A DNA stretch of 64,000 bases. It comes from JBMYTN01 sp049604415. GTDB lineage: Bacteria; Pseudomonadota; Alphaproteobacteria; Rhodospirillales; Rhodospirillaceae. Below, one piece after another: positions 55,701 to 60,190 of this stretch; positions within the stretch are counted from its first letter, which is position 1, and the number at the start of each line of letters is the position of its first letter. The notes under the pieces were generated by a model. It was not told the origin of the DNA. It saw only the letters and a list, made by a program, of their open reading frames with translations, and searched no databases. A program made the translations under genes and the position numbers. Where the stretch lies: the NCBI GenBank assembly GCA_049604415.1, contig JBMYTN010000007.1, forward strand, positions 62,001 to 126,000, read 5' to 3'.

Positions 55701-56561
55701 TTCCAGGGTGGCGGGATTAAAGCCTTCCGGCACAGTGACTTTGATGACACCAGAGGTTCCGCGAATCCCGATGGTGGCGACCGGGGTGGTCACGGTCATC
55801 GCGTCGGGGCCGGATTTGGCAATCTGACCGGAGACGAAGGAGAACACACCGGTGACGAGGCTGGCATTGGCCGAGCCTTCGGCGGTGCCGGGGTCAAAGA
55901 CAAATTCGTCAATGACCATGCGCCCATCGCTGCCCAGCGAGAAGGCGGAGTCATCAATAAACTTAATCCCGACGGCGCTGGCGTCCTCGGTGACAACCAC
56001 ATCGCCTTGGAAGACCGTATCGCCAACCTGGGCTTCGATCTGGGTGCCATCCGCGCGGGTCACCAAGACCGTGCCGGTGACCTTGTCCATGGTGCCAATG
56101 GCATCGGCCGCGCTGCTATTGGCACCGGCCTGGGCGACCTGGCCCGGGGCCAGGGGACCGGCAAGCCGCTCCACAATAGAACTGTCCAGCTGCATGCCGG
56201 AGCCGCCATCGCCGCCAGACACGACCAGTGCCGGGGGCTCATCCTGGGCAAACCAATCGGGGATCAGCACACCATAGGTGCCTTCGGCCCCGTTTCCGGT
56301 GATCAGAAGGTCATTGCCGTCCCGGCCATAGTCTCCATGCAACAGCAGATTGGGATCGCCGATATCCATCTGGTCGGCGTTCTCTGGAACCGGGACGACG
56401 GTCAGGGCCGCATCGGCCCCATCGCTGGACGCATCAATCCCGCTCCCCAATCCAGTGCTGGATTGCAGGTCGGTGGGGCTTTCAAGGCCATTAAGAGTCC
56501 CGCTCGTCTCGCTTCCGTCTTGGAAGGAGCCGTTTTCGGGCGACCACTCGGTGGTGCTCAT
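34746..56561 (-). CDS. Giant FecR-RTX-LamG surface adhesin
   Basis: This protein of about 7271 residues is among the largest bacterial genes. Residues 1-155 are low-complexity. A FecR-like domain follows at about 160-280 (VLVTRADGTQIEAQVGD, IGIRGTSG). From about 535 to 5590 it consists of Gly/Asp-rich RTX-type calcium-binding repeats (GGSGNDTLTGDSGAN and variants) arranged in 60 to 140-residue modules. A laminin-G-like domain lies at about 5720-5930 (VETWFKLG, QWYHVAVSVD), a cadherin-like module at about 5960-6100, then a beta-helical region to about 7050 and another RTX patch before an acidic C terminus (VFVDQDVNVT), as expected for type I secretion. ATG 56561 is chosen because AGGT is better spaced than for GTG 56567. 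No type I secretion genes are in the window. Adhesion or biofilm function is likely. Confidence 0.88.
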   Translation of the reverse strand: MSTTEWSPENGSFQDGSETSGTLNGLESPTDLQSSTGLGSGIDASSDGADAALTVVPVPENADQMDIGDPNLLLHGDYGRDGNDLLITGNGAEGTYGVLIPDWFAQDEPPALVVSGGDGGSGMQLDSSIVERLAGPLAPGQVAQAGANSSAADAIGTMDKVTGTVLVTRADGTQIEAQVGDTVFQGDVVVTEDASAVGIKFIDDSAFSLGSDGRMVIDEFVFDPGTAEGSANASLVTGVFSFVSGQIAKSGPDAMTVTTPVATIGIRGTSGVIKVTVPEGFNPATLEEARSRLSEFNLELEVVLLPETDGTVGEIVFQSFDNQITVVNVPFQGVRATLSRVADSLESNVDSISVDETYVEETGIDKSIQHLPTPTLPTEGEGDGQDQGPVDGETPVEGEGENQDGTQDDSSMQLLDETQEAANVFGDLLDDQGPIDGGEGEVGLDGSEGEEDVLELVVTSSRILYEDISSALFNQQDTGPELVLEDGAGDEFDQGLPELGAGIAVSRDSAGRIVLVMNNGASFNLANTTENIRVQGGGGDEGITTGSGSDEVRAGAGDDAIYTGDGDDAVFGEEGDDEITGGTGQGNDLYDGGDGVDRVTYRSADLGVIVDLAAGFATDATSVSFIDTDTLISIENILGSPGDDTIRGDAVANQLLGTEGNDIIEGRGGNDILDGGTGTDTLNHDSDTFGVNANLTNALAFGTGIGVDAIAGFENISGGAGGDTLTGDAGANIILGNDGNDIIEGLAGDDNLIGGAGNDTLSFASDGSGVAVNLSAGTASGSATGNDAVSGFENVTGGAGGDDITGDAGANVILGEAGNDTIEGLDGNDTLDGGAGNDTLSFATDTSGVTASLINGGATGAAIGTDSVVNFENIVGGSGNDSLTGDAGANVLNGGTGNDTIEGLAGNDTLIGGVGTDTVTYASDAIGVTISLIAGSATGTGVGSDSLSGFENAIGGSGNDTITGDTGANILQGGAGNDIIEGLAGNDSLAGGLGTDTVSYANDTLGVTVSFLTQSAQGVGTGLDNLSGFENITGGSGNDSLIGDSSNNVLNGNAGIDTVSYVADTVGVSASLNSGLATGAGIGSDTLLLLENIEGGSGNDSLIGSTGVNTLTGNAGSDTIEGLAGDDILDGGAGTDTVSFSNDSTGVSVSLLTNTAVGAATGNDTLSGFENIAGGTGADTLIGDSGDNILDGNTGNDTVSYADDSTGVTASLLDQTATGTGIGTDTLFNLENIVGGTGQDTLIGDSVDNVLDGGDGIDTVSYVDDTQGITATLLGSLSVGSNTGTDTLSNIENILGGSGNDTLTGDSGANTLTGNDGDDIIEGLEGDDVLSGDGGTDTVTFASDSSGVTVSFLTQSAEGVDTGTDTLSGFENITGGSGDDTLIGDSGDNILDGGDGIDTVSYVADSGGITASLVGSLSIGSNTGTDTLSNLENIIGGSGNDTLTGDSGANTLTGNDGDDIIEGLEGDDVLSGDGGTDTVTFANDGSGVTVSFLTQTAEGVATGTDTLSGFENITGGTGQDTLIGDSGNNILDGNDGVDTVSYVADSAGITASLVGSLSIGSNTGTDTLSNLENIIGGSGNDTLTGDSGANTLTGNDGDDIIEGLEGNDVLSGDGGTDTVSFANDGTGVTISFLTQTAVGAASGTDTLSGFENILGGTGQDTLIGDSGNNILDGNDGIDTVSYVADSAGITASLVGSLSIGSNTGTDTLANMENILGGSGADTLTGDSGANTLTGNDGDDIIEGLEGNDVLSGDGGTDTVSFANDGTGVTISFLTQTAVGAASGTDTLSGFENILGGTGQDTLIGDSGNNILDGNDGVDTVSYAADSAGVTASLLAGQSVGANTGTDTLSNLENIIGGSGNDTLTGDSGANTLTGNDGDDIIEGLEGGDVLSGDGGTDTVSFASDSSGVTVSFLTQTAEGASTGTDTLSGFENILGGSGNDTLIGDSGNNILDGNGGTDTVSYVADSAGITASLVGSLSIGSNTGTDTLSNLENIIGGSGNDTLTGDSGANTLTGNDGDDIIEGLEGNDVLSGDGGTDTVSFANDGTGVTISFLTQTAVGAASGTDTLSGFENILGGTGNDTLIGDSGNNVLDGNDGIDTVSYVADSAGITASLAGSLSIGSNTGTDTLSNLENIIGGSGADTLTGDSGDNTLTGNNGDDIIEGLEGDDVLSGDGGTDTVTFANDGSGVTVSFLTQTAVGAASGTDTLSGFENITGGSGQDTLIGDSGDNILDGGDGIDTVSYVADSAGITASLLAGQSVGANTGTDTLSNLENIIGGSGNDTLTGDSGANTLTGNNGDDIIEGLEGNDVLSGDGGTDTVSFASDSSGVTVSFLTQTAEGASTGTDTLSGFENITGGSGQDTLIGDSGDNILDGGAGIDTVSYTADSAGITASLLAGQSVGANTGTDTLSNLENIIGGSGNDTLTGDSGANTLTGNNGDDIIEGLEGNDVLSGDGGTDTVSFASDSSGVTVSFLTQTAEGSSTGTDTLSGFENITGGSGQDTLIGDSGDNILDGGAGVDTVSYVADSGGITASLVGSLSIGSNTGTDTLSNLENIIGGSGNDTLTGDSGDNTLTGNSGDDIIEGLEGDDVLSGGQGTDTVSFANDGTGVTVSFLTQTAVGAASGNDTLSGFENITGGTGADTLIGDSGDNILDGGDGIDTVSYVADSAGITASLVAGQSVGANTGTDTLANLENIIGGSGNDTLTGDSGDNTLTGNNGDDIIEGLEGNDVLSGDGGTDTVSFANDGTGVTISFLTQTAVGAASGTDTLSGFENILGGSGADTLIGDSGDNILDGGDGIDTVSYAADGAGITASLLAGQSIGTNTGTDTLSNIENLIGGSGNDTLTGDSGANTITGNNGDDIIEGLEGNDVLSGDGGTDTVSFASDSTGVTVNLLTGQAVGASSGTDTISGFENITGGSGADTLIGDSADNVLDGGDGIDTVSYADDSAGITASLLTGQSVGANTGTDTLSNLENIIGGSGNDTLTGDSAANTLTGNSGDDIIEGLGGNDVLSGDGGTDTVSFASDSSGVTVSFQTQTAVGSATGTDTLSGFENITGGSGADTLSGDSAANTITGNSGDDIIEGFEGNDVLSGDGGTDTVTFANDGTGVTVSFLTQTAIGAASGTDTLSGFENITGGSGADILIGDSGDNILDGGDGIDTVSYAADGAGITASLLAGQSIGTNTGTDTLSNIENLIGGSGNDTLTGDSGDNTITGNNGDDIIEGLEGDDVLSGGQGTDTVSFASDSAGVTVNLLTGQAVGASSGTDTISGFENITGGSGADTLIGDSADNILDGGAGIDTVSYADDSAGITASLLTGQSIGANTGTDTLSNLENIIGGSGNDTLTGDSAANTLTGNSGDDIIEGLGGNDVLSGDGGTDTVSFASDSSGVTVNLLTNTAIGSGTGTDTLSGFENITGGSGDDTLIGDSADNVLDGGAGTDVVSYADDSAGVSVNLLTGQAIGTNTGTDTLSNIEDVLGGSGNDTLIGDGGDNVLDGGDGTDTVSYADDSTGITASLLAGQSVGANTGTDTLSNIENLVGGSGNDTLTGDSGANIITGNNGDDIIEGLEGHDVLSGGQGTDTVSFASDSAGVTVNLLTGQAVGASSGTDAISGFENITGGSGADTLIGDSGDNVVTGNNGNDVIEGLGGDDTLSGGEGTDTVSFANDGTGVTVSLITGQAVGAATGTDTLSGFENITGGTGADTLIGDSGDNVLDGGDGIDTVSFAADSAGITASLTDGQAIGANTGTDTLSNLENIIGGSGADTLTGDSADNTLTGNGGDDIIEGLGGDDVLSGDGGTDTVSFASDSAGVTVDLINNIAEGSNTGTDTLSGFENITGGSGDDTLIGDGNDNVLDGGAGTDTVSYAADSAGITASLITGQAVGSNTGTDTLSNIENITGGSGDDTLIGDSGDNVLAGGDGTDTVSYADDSTGVTVSLITGQAVGAGTGTDTLSGFENVIGGSGDDTLIGDSADNVLDGGDGTDTVSFADDNAGVTASLTTGQAVGSGTGTDTLSNIENLTGGSGNDTLTGDGEDNVIAGGGGDDVIEGLGGNDTLAGDGGTDTVSYASDSSGVTVNLLTGEAIGAATGTDSLSGFENITAGTGDDTLIGDSADNILNGGDGTDTVSFAADSAGVVASLTSGQAIGSNTGTDTLSNIENLVGGSGNDTLTGDSGANSLTGGNGNDVLEGLGGDDVLAGGEGTDTVSFASDSTGVTVNLLTGQAVGAETGTDSLSGFENVTGGSGKDTITGDSGNNVLDGGAGSDTASFGTDSAGVNASLATGQAIGANIGTDTLSNFENLTGGSGNDTLTGDSADNIISGDIGNDIIEGGAGDDTLAGDFGTDTVSFASDSAGVTVDLINNTAEGTNSGTDTLSGFENITGGSGNDTLIGDSADNVLDGGDGTDTVSYDADTAGITVSLGDGVAMGSNTGTDTLSNIENVIGGSGNDTITGDSAANTLTGNGGDDIIDGAGGDDVLSGDGGTDTVSFASDSTGVSVNLLLGSAVGSASGTDTLSGFENVQGGSGDDTITGDSADNILDGGAGSDTASFGTDSAGVTANLTTGQATGANIGTDTLTNFENLAGGSGNDTLTGDNTANSISGDIGDDVIEGLGGDDTLAGDFGTDTVSYASDSSGVTVNLLTGQAVGAGTGTDTLSGFENITGGSGDDTLTGDSADNVLDGGDGTDTVSYDADSGGITVSLGDGVAMGSNTGTDTLSSIENVIGGSGNDTITGDSAANSLAGGAGNDSIEGQGGDDVLAGGEGTDTVSFASDSAGVTVNLLTGSATGTNSGTDTLSGFENITGGAGNDTLTGDSAKNVLDGGDGTDLVSYYDDNGGVSINLTTGQAVGSNTGTDTLSNIEDVFGGQGNDTITGDGADNSLWGKSGNDVIDGGGGDDELVGGSGTDTVSFASDSAGVTVSLLTNTATGTNSGTDTLSGFENITGGSGNDTLIGDSTNNALDGGDGVDTVSYADDTAGITADLANGQASGTGIGTDTLSNVENLISGSGNDSLTGDSAANSLTGGDGDDVIDGAGGDDVLAGGDGTDTVSFASDSTGVTVSLATNTATGTNSGTDALSGFENITGGSGADTLTGDSGDNVIVGGAGDDALTGGDGTDTVSYASDSAGVTVSLAANTATGTNTGTDTLSGFENIIGGSGDDTLVGGDGDNTIEGLGGDDLLMGGNGTDTVSYASDSSGVSVSLSSNTATGSAIGTDALAGFENITGGSGADTLTGDGFANVLDGGAGDDSLVFTTGQDSFVGGSGTDSLVIQGSLSVDLTGSWDSGSSSGLEEISLGSGSNTLTIGNSSDWTSAFDTNSVIYISGSADDTVSGADWLYQGDITREGTTFASFVLNGVTLAIQDGITLDGITTTVEGSAGGDTITGNSWADTINGNDGDDTVEGSAGNDIIAGGQGTDTISYATQTNAVTVNLATGTAISAATGTDALSGFENVIGGSGNDSLIGDSSDNVITANAGDDYVDAGAGNDFVIAGTGTGDDIYYGGSGTDTISFASTTQGVTIDLESGYEIAISDETGFDEVYGFEVVIGGTGDDQFWGGTATTDSFYGGDGDDLFFYTEGTDLFSGGAGTDTLALFYAGTLDVSGTNWADANSSGLEVLQLDDDITVDIGNGAGLANAFYNSGTGVTIRIDEYNSETSGTGITGDYGWTLSGTTAIERSVESYDEISEEVSYSTETLTYDVYTQGSITVQVEQGISVSEMVDNNVAPTLSDATGSFLSIPAEGDQLYGGTGESVIAGAGDFTVETWFKLGAVSAANSYGVFQVGSNAHGAGLEVWVDGNTGQLTGSLISAALETTIFGATTLHSDVLQAGQWYHVAVSVDRDGNLTTTLNDTAQSIAINGGSNASVDIFWNSYEVTIGDTESSKSLQGDIDEFRVWNDVRTAQEISDNKSDAVDPSDSSLVTYFSMDGTANTGATTASLIDESQTGLVVTTTAAPSGGFGIGTGAATVTQSVGEDSSLTFSGLAISDSNDGSGTYTATLSVDQGTLSLTDQTNVSVTGNGTDTIIVSGSMTAINAVLDDNLSYRPTSGFTGQDSLDITVADDGNGGPVKTATSSNAFLVTAVDDAPSLALGAGPALYDFTSESATQIDANLVLTDDNTDTTSRTAYENFSGTISIQSGGDDDDTLSIENVGLISVSGNSVIYAGSTIATIDTTNATGPSAQLTFTATSDATLDGLQALLRAVSFEETGTASVSGEREITIDLDDSTLVGLETAATRTVVVAPITNDPNALSEGDFLFATADGTVSAGAGQDLGGIWVDDGVSLEINGTLTSGGASYVTNDATLALEGAGSAWSFATPGTSAPDLEVDGLLAIDGGTLVNGDIQVDGNLYLADADATPTIGANADLTLNGIGYSDAGTVVIDGDLVNTGYMSFGNTAGDASLVTGTGSFDNSGLLDFFDLQTNNTVNVNFDNSGTVKVELEGTLNLSNGTNSGTLSLDDGAVLNFGSGFTLTDDSVIGYHGEGNSYGTITFDDVLTLSGTTTVDGNIDLILDGTVSAPLTGSGELDTAGDVVFNSGTITDPSIVTRGETALVTAEERDIETLWTNHGTFYMSDGTLEIDNTGTLQNHGTLELSGGVLDINAGDNALINAADGYMLITGTNSLSTSASTGGNIDNAGVILYERDELFSFSSALTNSGTIDIDQGTLLLATSGGDFGGDYEIDVFGNLKFTNTSTLSDAGVTGGGNILVHSTRLAVSNSTATTFAASLIFMDSSTLALSNEALTIDALNNEGAATLAYDASDSLVVTGESTLSDVIIDGVGSGQVVNQGLMTFSNLFGTSTFLTGDALMNDTDGWITIGDGLGNTQVTDEGMGNFVNKGLFVLDELHSDGVSGGDASFVKTEGTLENAGTISFSDQLGGATGARTIEALINNTGLIELWGVDATLNFNTAVAASHINAGTIDLGTTGQVFDLNGTGALDLVNSGVIAGAGTISLNDVGFDNSQGTLEVGGDGSHGVLEISSNGTLDFSGLIEMEICGTEAGASHDQLVLSGQSVINAAEFSIDMSDGSGYQDGAVYDIALINASSAAYGDVDFTDEDLYSGTLGSLDATIAEITVNGGTLSLTGVDVTDIASSASASTGADYYLGSNSAESFGTDMGTLGSGSDVFLGFGGDDTLAITSDGATLPFSYVDGGSGLDRLSLYAANEAGETVSFLDDIWRTNSFEVIDLADADGQTLKLDKDAIEAFDNDVDQLINMNGTLSLTGIESYVVVDGDANDTLDLSADGGTWTMSGTAELDSSGSGGTKEGYTMYANGDARVFVDQDVNVT
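39790..54960 (-). repeat. RTX repeat array within the giant gene
   Basis: About 15 kb of in-frame tandem repeats. Between 47761 and 52801 a recognisable landmark (CCGCCATCCAGGA-like, plus strand) recurs 13 times at exactly 420-bp spacing, which is 140 codons per unit without indels over 5 kb. Each unit is built from a short module of about 60 residues and a longer one of about 80. Outside this core, units of 180, 240 and 660 bp occur. Identity is highest in the middle and falls toward both ends, which points to recent unequal crossing-over in the centre. Confidence 0.9.
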
Positions 56562-56567
56562 GTTCAC

Positions 56568-57034
56568 TTACCTAGGTGACGCGATCGGCTTTGACGGAGC
56601 ATCGCAAGGTCCCTCAAGAGTCTTTGCTCATTTTTCCTTGCGGGTCCGCCTGCGAAGGTCACGAAGAGGTCAGCAGGCAAACTAACGACATTATTTTTGA
56701 TCTACGTCAAAGATTAAGAGATTGACGACCGCATGTATACAGATCCAAAGGCATATTTCCCGCTTTTCGCTCATCTTTTCCCCTGTTGGCCAGGGGCATT
56801 GCAAAAATGTGACGATACGGACCGTCTATGACCCTGAGCTGGTCAAAAACACTGGAAAAAGCCAGTCTTGTTTCGGATCCGTTCCATAAATTTGAGCGCG
56901 CAAAGCTGTGAAACTATTGCCAAAGTCATGTGTGGCGCCACGACCGAAACGGGAATGGCAGAAGGGTAGGGCATCCTCTATGGCTATGGTAGGGTTGGTA
57001 TAGACCCCCCCAAAACAAAACAAGAGCCGAACCC
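56568..57034. promoter_or_regulatory. Divergent promoter region of the adhesin and glycerate kinase genes
   Basis: No gene is supported in these 467 bases. TTGATCTACGTCAA (56697-56710) matches the FNR/Anr box TTGAT-N4-ATCAA with one difference and lies about 130 bases before the adhesin start, which would fit oxygen-dependent control. The ribosome site of the glycerate kinase gene is not clear. Confidence 0.45.
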
Positions 57035-58339
57035 ATGGCCCCTAACGCCCTCCCTAACCCCCTCCAATCGCCTCAAGATTTCCTAAAAGCCTTGTTTTTG
57101 CATGCTGTGGAGGCGGTAGATCCCTCCCTCACCTTGCCGCGCTATTTACCCGAGTCGCCCACTGGGAAAACCATTGTTGTGGGCGCCGGTAAGTCTTCTG
57201 CGGTGATGGCCCAAGCCTTTGAACGGGCCTGGATCGGGGCCGGTCATAAGATCGACCAAGGCCTTGTGGTCACCCGGACCGGCTATGGTGTGCCCTGCGA
57301 TCAGATTGAAATTGTTGAGGCCCGCCATCCGGTGCCCGATGCCGCCGGAGCCGCCGCAGCGGCCCGGATCCGCGATCTGCTGCTGCCCTTGAGCGCGCAG
57401 GATTTGGTCATTGCCCTGATCTCAGGCGGTGGGTCTGCCCTGCTGAGCCTGCCGCCCGATCCGATCAGCGCCGCCGACAAGCAAAGACTAAACCAAGTAC
57501 TGCTGCGTTCCGGTGCCAGTATTCATGAAATGAATTGCATCCGCAAACATGTCAGTCAAGTCAAAGGCGGGCGTCTGGCGCTGGCGGCCCATCCGGCCCC
57601 GGTGCTGAGCTATATCCTCTCAGACATCCCCGGCGATGACCCGGCCCTGGTCGCCTCTGGTCCGACCTTGGCCGACCGCACCACGCGGGAAGACGCTTTG
57701 GGGCTGATTGCTCGCTATGGCATGGAGATGCCAGACTCCGTGATGGCATGGATGCGGAGCCCTGCGTCTGCCGCACCGCATCCGGAGGACCCCAGCTTTG
57801 CCCGGGACCGCCATGTGGTGCTGGCGGCGGCCCAGATCGCCCTGGAGGCTGCAGCGGACAAAGCCCGGGCACTGGGCCTGAGCGTGCATATTCTCTCCGA
57901 TGCCATGGAGGGCGAGGCCAAGGATCTCGGGGCCACCCATGCGGCTCTGGCACGCCAGATCAAGACCCGGGGCCAACCTTTCCAGGCTCCTTGTTTGCTG
58001 CTTTCGGGCGGGGAATGCACGGTGACCCTGCCACCGGATGGGGCCGGGCGCGGGGGTCCCAATGCGGAGTTTCTGTTGGGCTTTGCTCTGGCGGCTAAGG
58101 GTCTGGAGGGCGTCACGGCCATCGCCTGTGACACCGATGGCACCGATGGCACCGAGGACAACGCCGGGGCGATGGCCGATGGTCAGACGGTCGCGCGGCT
58201 CTATGCGGCCGGGCAGGATCCCTATGCCCTGCTGGCGGCCCATGTCTCTTATGGCGCGTTCCAGGCCCTCGGCGATTTGGTCATTACTGGTCCGACCGTG
58301 ACCAATGTGAACGACTTCCGCGCCGTCCTGATCACATAG
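57035..58339 (+). CDS. ttuD: Glycerate 2-kinase (GckA/TtuD, MOFRL family)
   Basis: This 434-residue kinase phosphorylates D-glycerate at C2 with ATP. The family's features are present: IVVGAGKSSAVMAQAFE near residue 47, ISGGGSALL near 130, and a C-terminal MOFRL part (about 320-430) with LLSGGECTVT, GRGGPNAEFLLG and ACDTDGTDGTEDNAGA. The length is typical. The gene stands alone, divergent from the giant adhesin and convergent with the chemoreceptor. It probably acts in glyoxylate or tartrate and serine-cycle metabolism. Confidence 0.92.
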   Translation: MAPNALPNPLQSPQDFLKALFLHAVEAVDPSLTLPRYLPESPTGKTIVVGAGKSSAVMAQAFERAWIGAGHKIDQGLVVTRTGYGVPCDQIEIVEARHPVPDAAGAAAAARIRDLLLPLSAQDLVIALISGGGSALLSLPPDPISAADKQRLNQVLLRSGASIHEMNCIRKHVSQVKGGRLALAAHPAPVLSYILSDIPGDDPALVASGPTLADRTTREDALGLIARYGMEMPDSVMAWMRSPASAAPHPEDPSFARDRHVVLAAAQIALEAAADKARALGLSVHILSDAMEGEAKDLGATHAALARQIKTRGQPFQAPCLLLSGGECTVTLPPDGAGRGGPNAEFLLGFALAAKGLEGVTAIACDTDGTDGTEDNAGAMADGQTVARLYAAGQDPYALLAAHVSYGAFQALGDLVITGPTVTNVNDFRAVLIT

Positions 58340-58372
58340 CGTCATAGAAGCAGTTTTCCTACTTCAGCGGAC

Positions 58373-60115
58373 TTACGCCGCTTCCATGGCCTTTTGCAGG
58401 GTCATTTGCAGGGTTTCGTTCAGCTGTTGCACCCCGGCAGCCACGGTTTCGGTCATGCCCTGGACTTCCCGGGCTTGGAAGCCGCTGCTCTCCGCCTCGC
58501 CAGAGACATTGCCGATCCGGTCGGTCACCGCACGCAGAGCCTCGGTGTTTTCCCCAACCCGGCGGGCGATCTCATTGGTCGCGGCCAGTTGTTCTTCCAC
58601 GGCGCTGGCAATGGTGCTGGAGATGCTGTCCACATCACCAATGATATCGTCGATATGGCTGACCCGTTCCACGGCGGTGCGGGTGGCCGCCGCCACATCG
58701 CTGATCAAACGGTTGATCTCATCGGTGGATTTGGCGGTCTGATTGGCCAGATTTTTCACCTCGCCAGCAACCACGGCAAAGCCCTTGCCGGCATCTCCGG
58801 CCCGGGCGGCTTCGATGGTGGCATTCAGTGCCAGCAAATTGGTCTGTTCGGCCACATCGCCGATCAGATTGGCCGCGACACCGATCCGATCCACTGCAGC
58901 TGCCAAGGCCTCAATCACCTTGCGCGCTTCGGCACTATTCTGCCGGGCATCCCCGGTCACGGTGATGGATTTGGTCACTTGGCTGCCAATTTCTTCAAAG
59001 GAGGCGCTGAGCTCCTCGGTCGAGCCCGCCACCGCCTCGACGCTTTGCATGGCCAGATCAGCAGCTTCGGCGACCTCATTGGCATCCCCGCTGACTTTGC
59101 CTGCCGATTGGGTCAGTTGATCGGCATTGGCGAACATGGCTTCGGTGTTGCCCAGAACCGTTTGCACAACGCCATTGGTTTCGGCGCGGATGGTGTCGGC
59201 CATGGTTTGCATGGCGGCCCGGCGCTTCTGCTCGGCCTCCAGGCGGTCGGATTCCTGGCGGGCATGCATATCCTGATTTTCGACGGCGGCATCGCGAAAC
59301 ACGCGCAGGGCATCGGCCATTCTGCCGATTTCATCACCCCGGTCAGTCAGGCCGATATCTTCCTCCAGATGCCCTTCTGACAGTCGGCACATTTTGTCGG
59401 TGAGGATCTGCAGGGGCTTCAGGACCTGGATGGCAAGCATGGCTAGGTTGACAATGGCGACGAAGGCCAGGGTCGCCACCACCAGGATCTGAATATTGCG
59501 GACCGCATCCCCAGCCGCTTCAGCTTCCAGGATCTCCGCATCCAGAACCGCCAGTTCAGAGCTGTAGAGTGTTTCGACCTTGTGGACCATCTCCGCCATA
59601 GCATCGGCCAGGGCGATGGCGGTGGCATCGAAAGCCCCCATCATTTGATTGCCGCCTTCAGGTCCCTGATCGATATAGAGCTGGGCCATGGCCTGACCGT
59701 CCCGATAGAACGGGGTGAAGGCGGCTGCGGTGGCATCCAGATCCCGGACAACCTCGGTCAAGCCGAGCCCGGAGGCGATGGTTTTGGCTTGGCTGTATTT
59801 GTTTTGAAAATCTTGGGCGGCATGGGCGGCCTCGTCGAAGCCGTCATCCAAGCCATTCTGGCCCCGAGTGGCAGAGATATCGGTCAGCCATTGCTGCACG
59901 GCGATCACGTCATAGCGGATCTCTTCCACCAGGATCGCCAAGGGCACAATCTGCTCACCCATTTTGTGGGACTGGGCTTTGACGTCTTCCAGCAAAGCAT
60001 GCTGCTGCTGCAAGGTGATCATGGAGATCGGTGTGGTGATCACCAGGACCAGCAGCACAAGGGCGGCAGAGGCGATTGCCTTGGCCTTAATTGTAAGTTT
60101 GGTTGCCGTGGCCAT
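58373..60115 (-). CDS. Methyl-accepting chemotaxis protein
   Basis: This 580-residue chemoreceptor has a transmembrane segment at about 10-32, a helical periplasmic ligand domain of the four-helix-bundle type (about 35-205), a second segment at about 205-230, HAMP (about 230-285) and a signalling coiled coil. The contact tip is IGDVAEQTNLLALNATIEAARAGDAGKGFAVVAGEV. It shares that region with the chemoreceptor at 30854-32527, but the sensor part differs, so it senses something else. The signal is unknown. The C terminus has no CheR-binding pentapeptide. Confidence 0.92.
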   Translation of the reverse strand: MATATKLTIKAKAIASAALVLLVLVITTPISMITLQQQHALLEDVKAQSHKMGEQIVPLAILVEEIRYDVIAVQQWLTDISATRGQNGLDDGFDEAAHAAQDFQNKYSQAKTIASGLGLTEVVRDLDATAAAFTPFYRDGQAMAQLYIDQGPEGGNQMMGAFDATAIALADAMAEMVHKVETLYSSELAVLDAEILEAEAAGDAVRNIQILVVATLAFVAIVNLAMLAIQVLKPLQILTDKMCRLSEGHLEEDIGLTDRGDEIGRMADALRVFRDAAVENQDMHARQESDRLEAEQKRRAAMQTMADTIRAETNGVVQTVLGNTEAMFANADQLTQSAGKVSGDANEVAEAADLAMQSVEAVAGSTEELSASFEEIGSQVTKSITVTGDARQNSAEARKVIEALAAAVDRIGVAANLIGDVAEQTNLLALNATIEAARAGDAGKGFAVVAGEVKNLANQTAKSTDEINRLISDVAAATRTAVERVSHIDDIIGDVDSISSTIASAVEEQLAATNEIARRVGENTEALRAVTDRIGNVSGEAESSGFQAREVQGMTETVAAGVQQLNETLQMTLQKAMEAA

Positions 60116-60190
60116 CGCGTGTAAAACCCTTATTCATCTGGGGGTTAGGGGATGGCTCCTTGCTTAAATCACGGTTGGATCTTCAGCAAG

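Noticed and set aside
35000..56500. CRISPR array, because of the regular repeats
   Set aside because: The repeats are coding, 420 bp long and contiguous, with no unique spacers.
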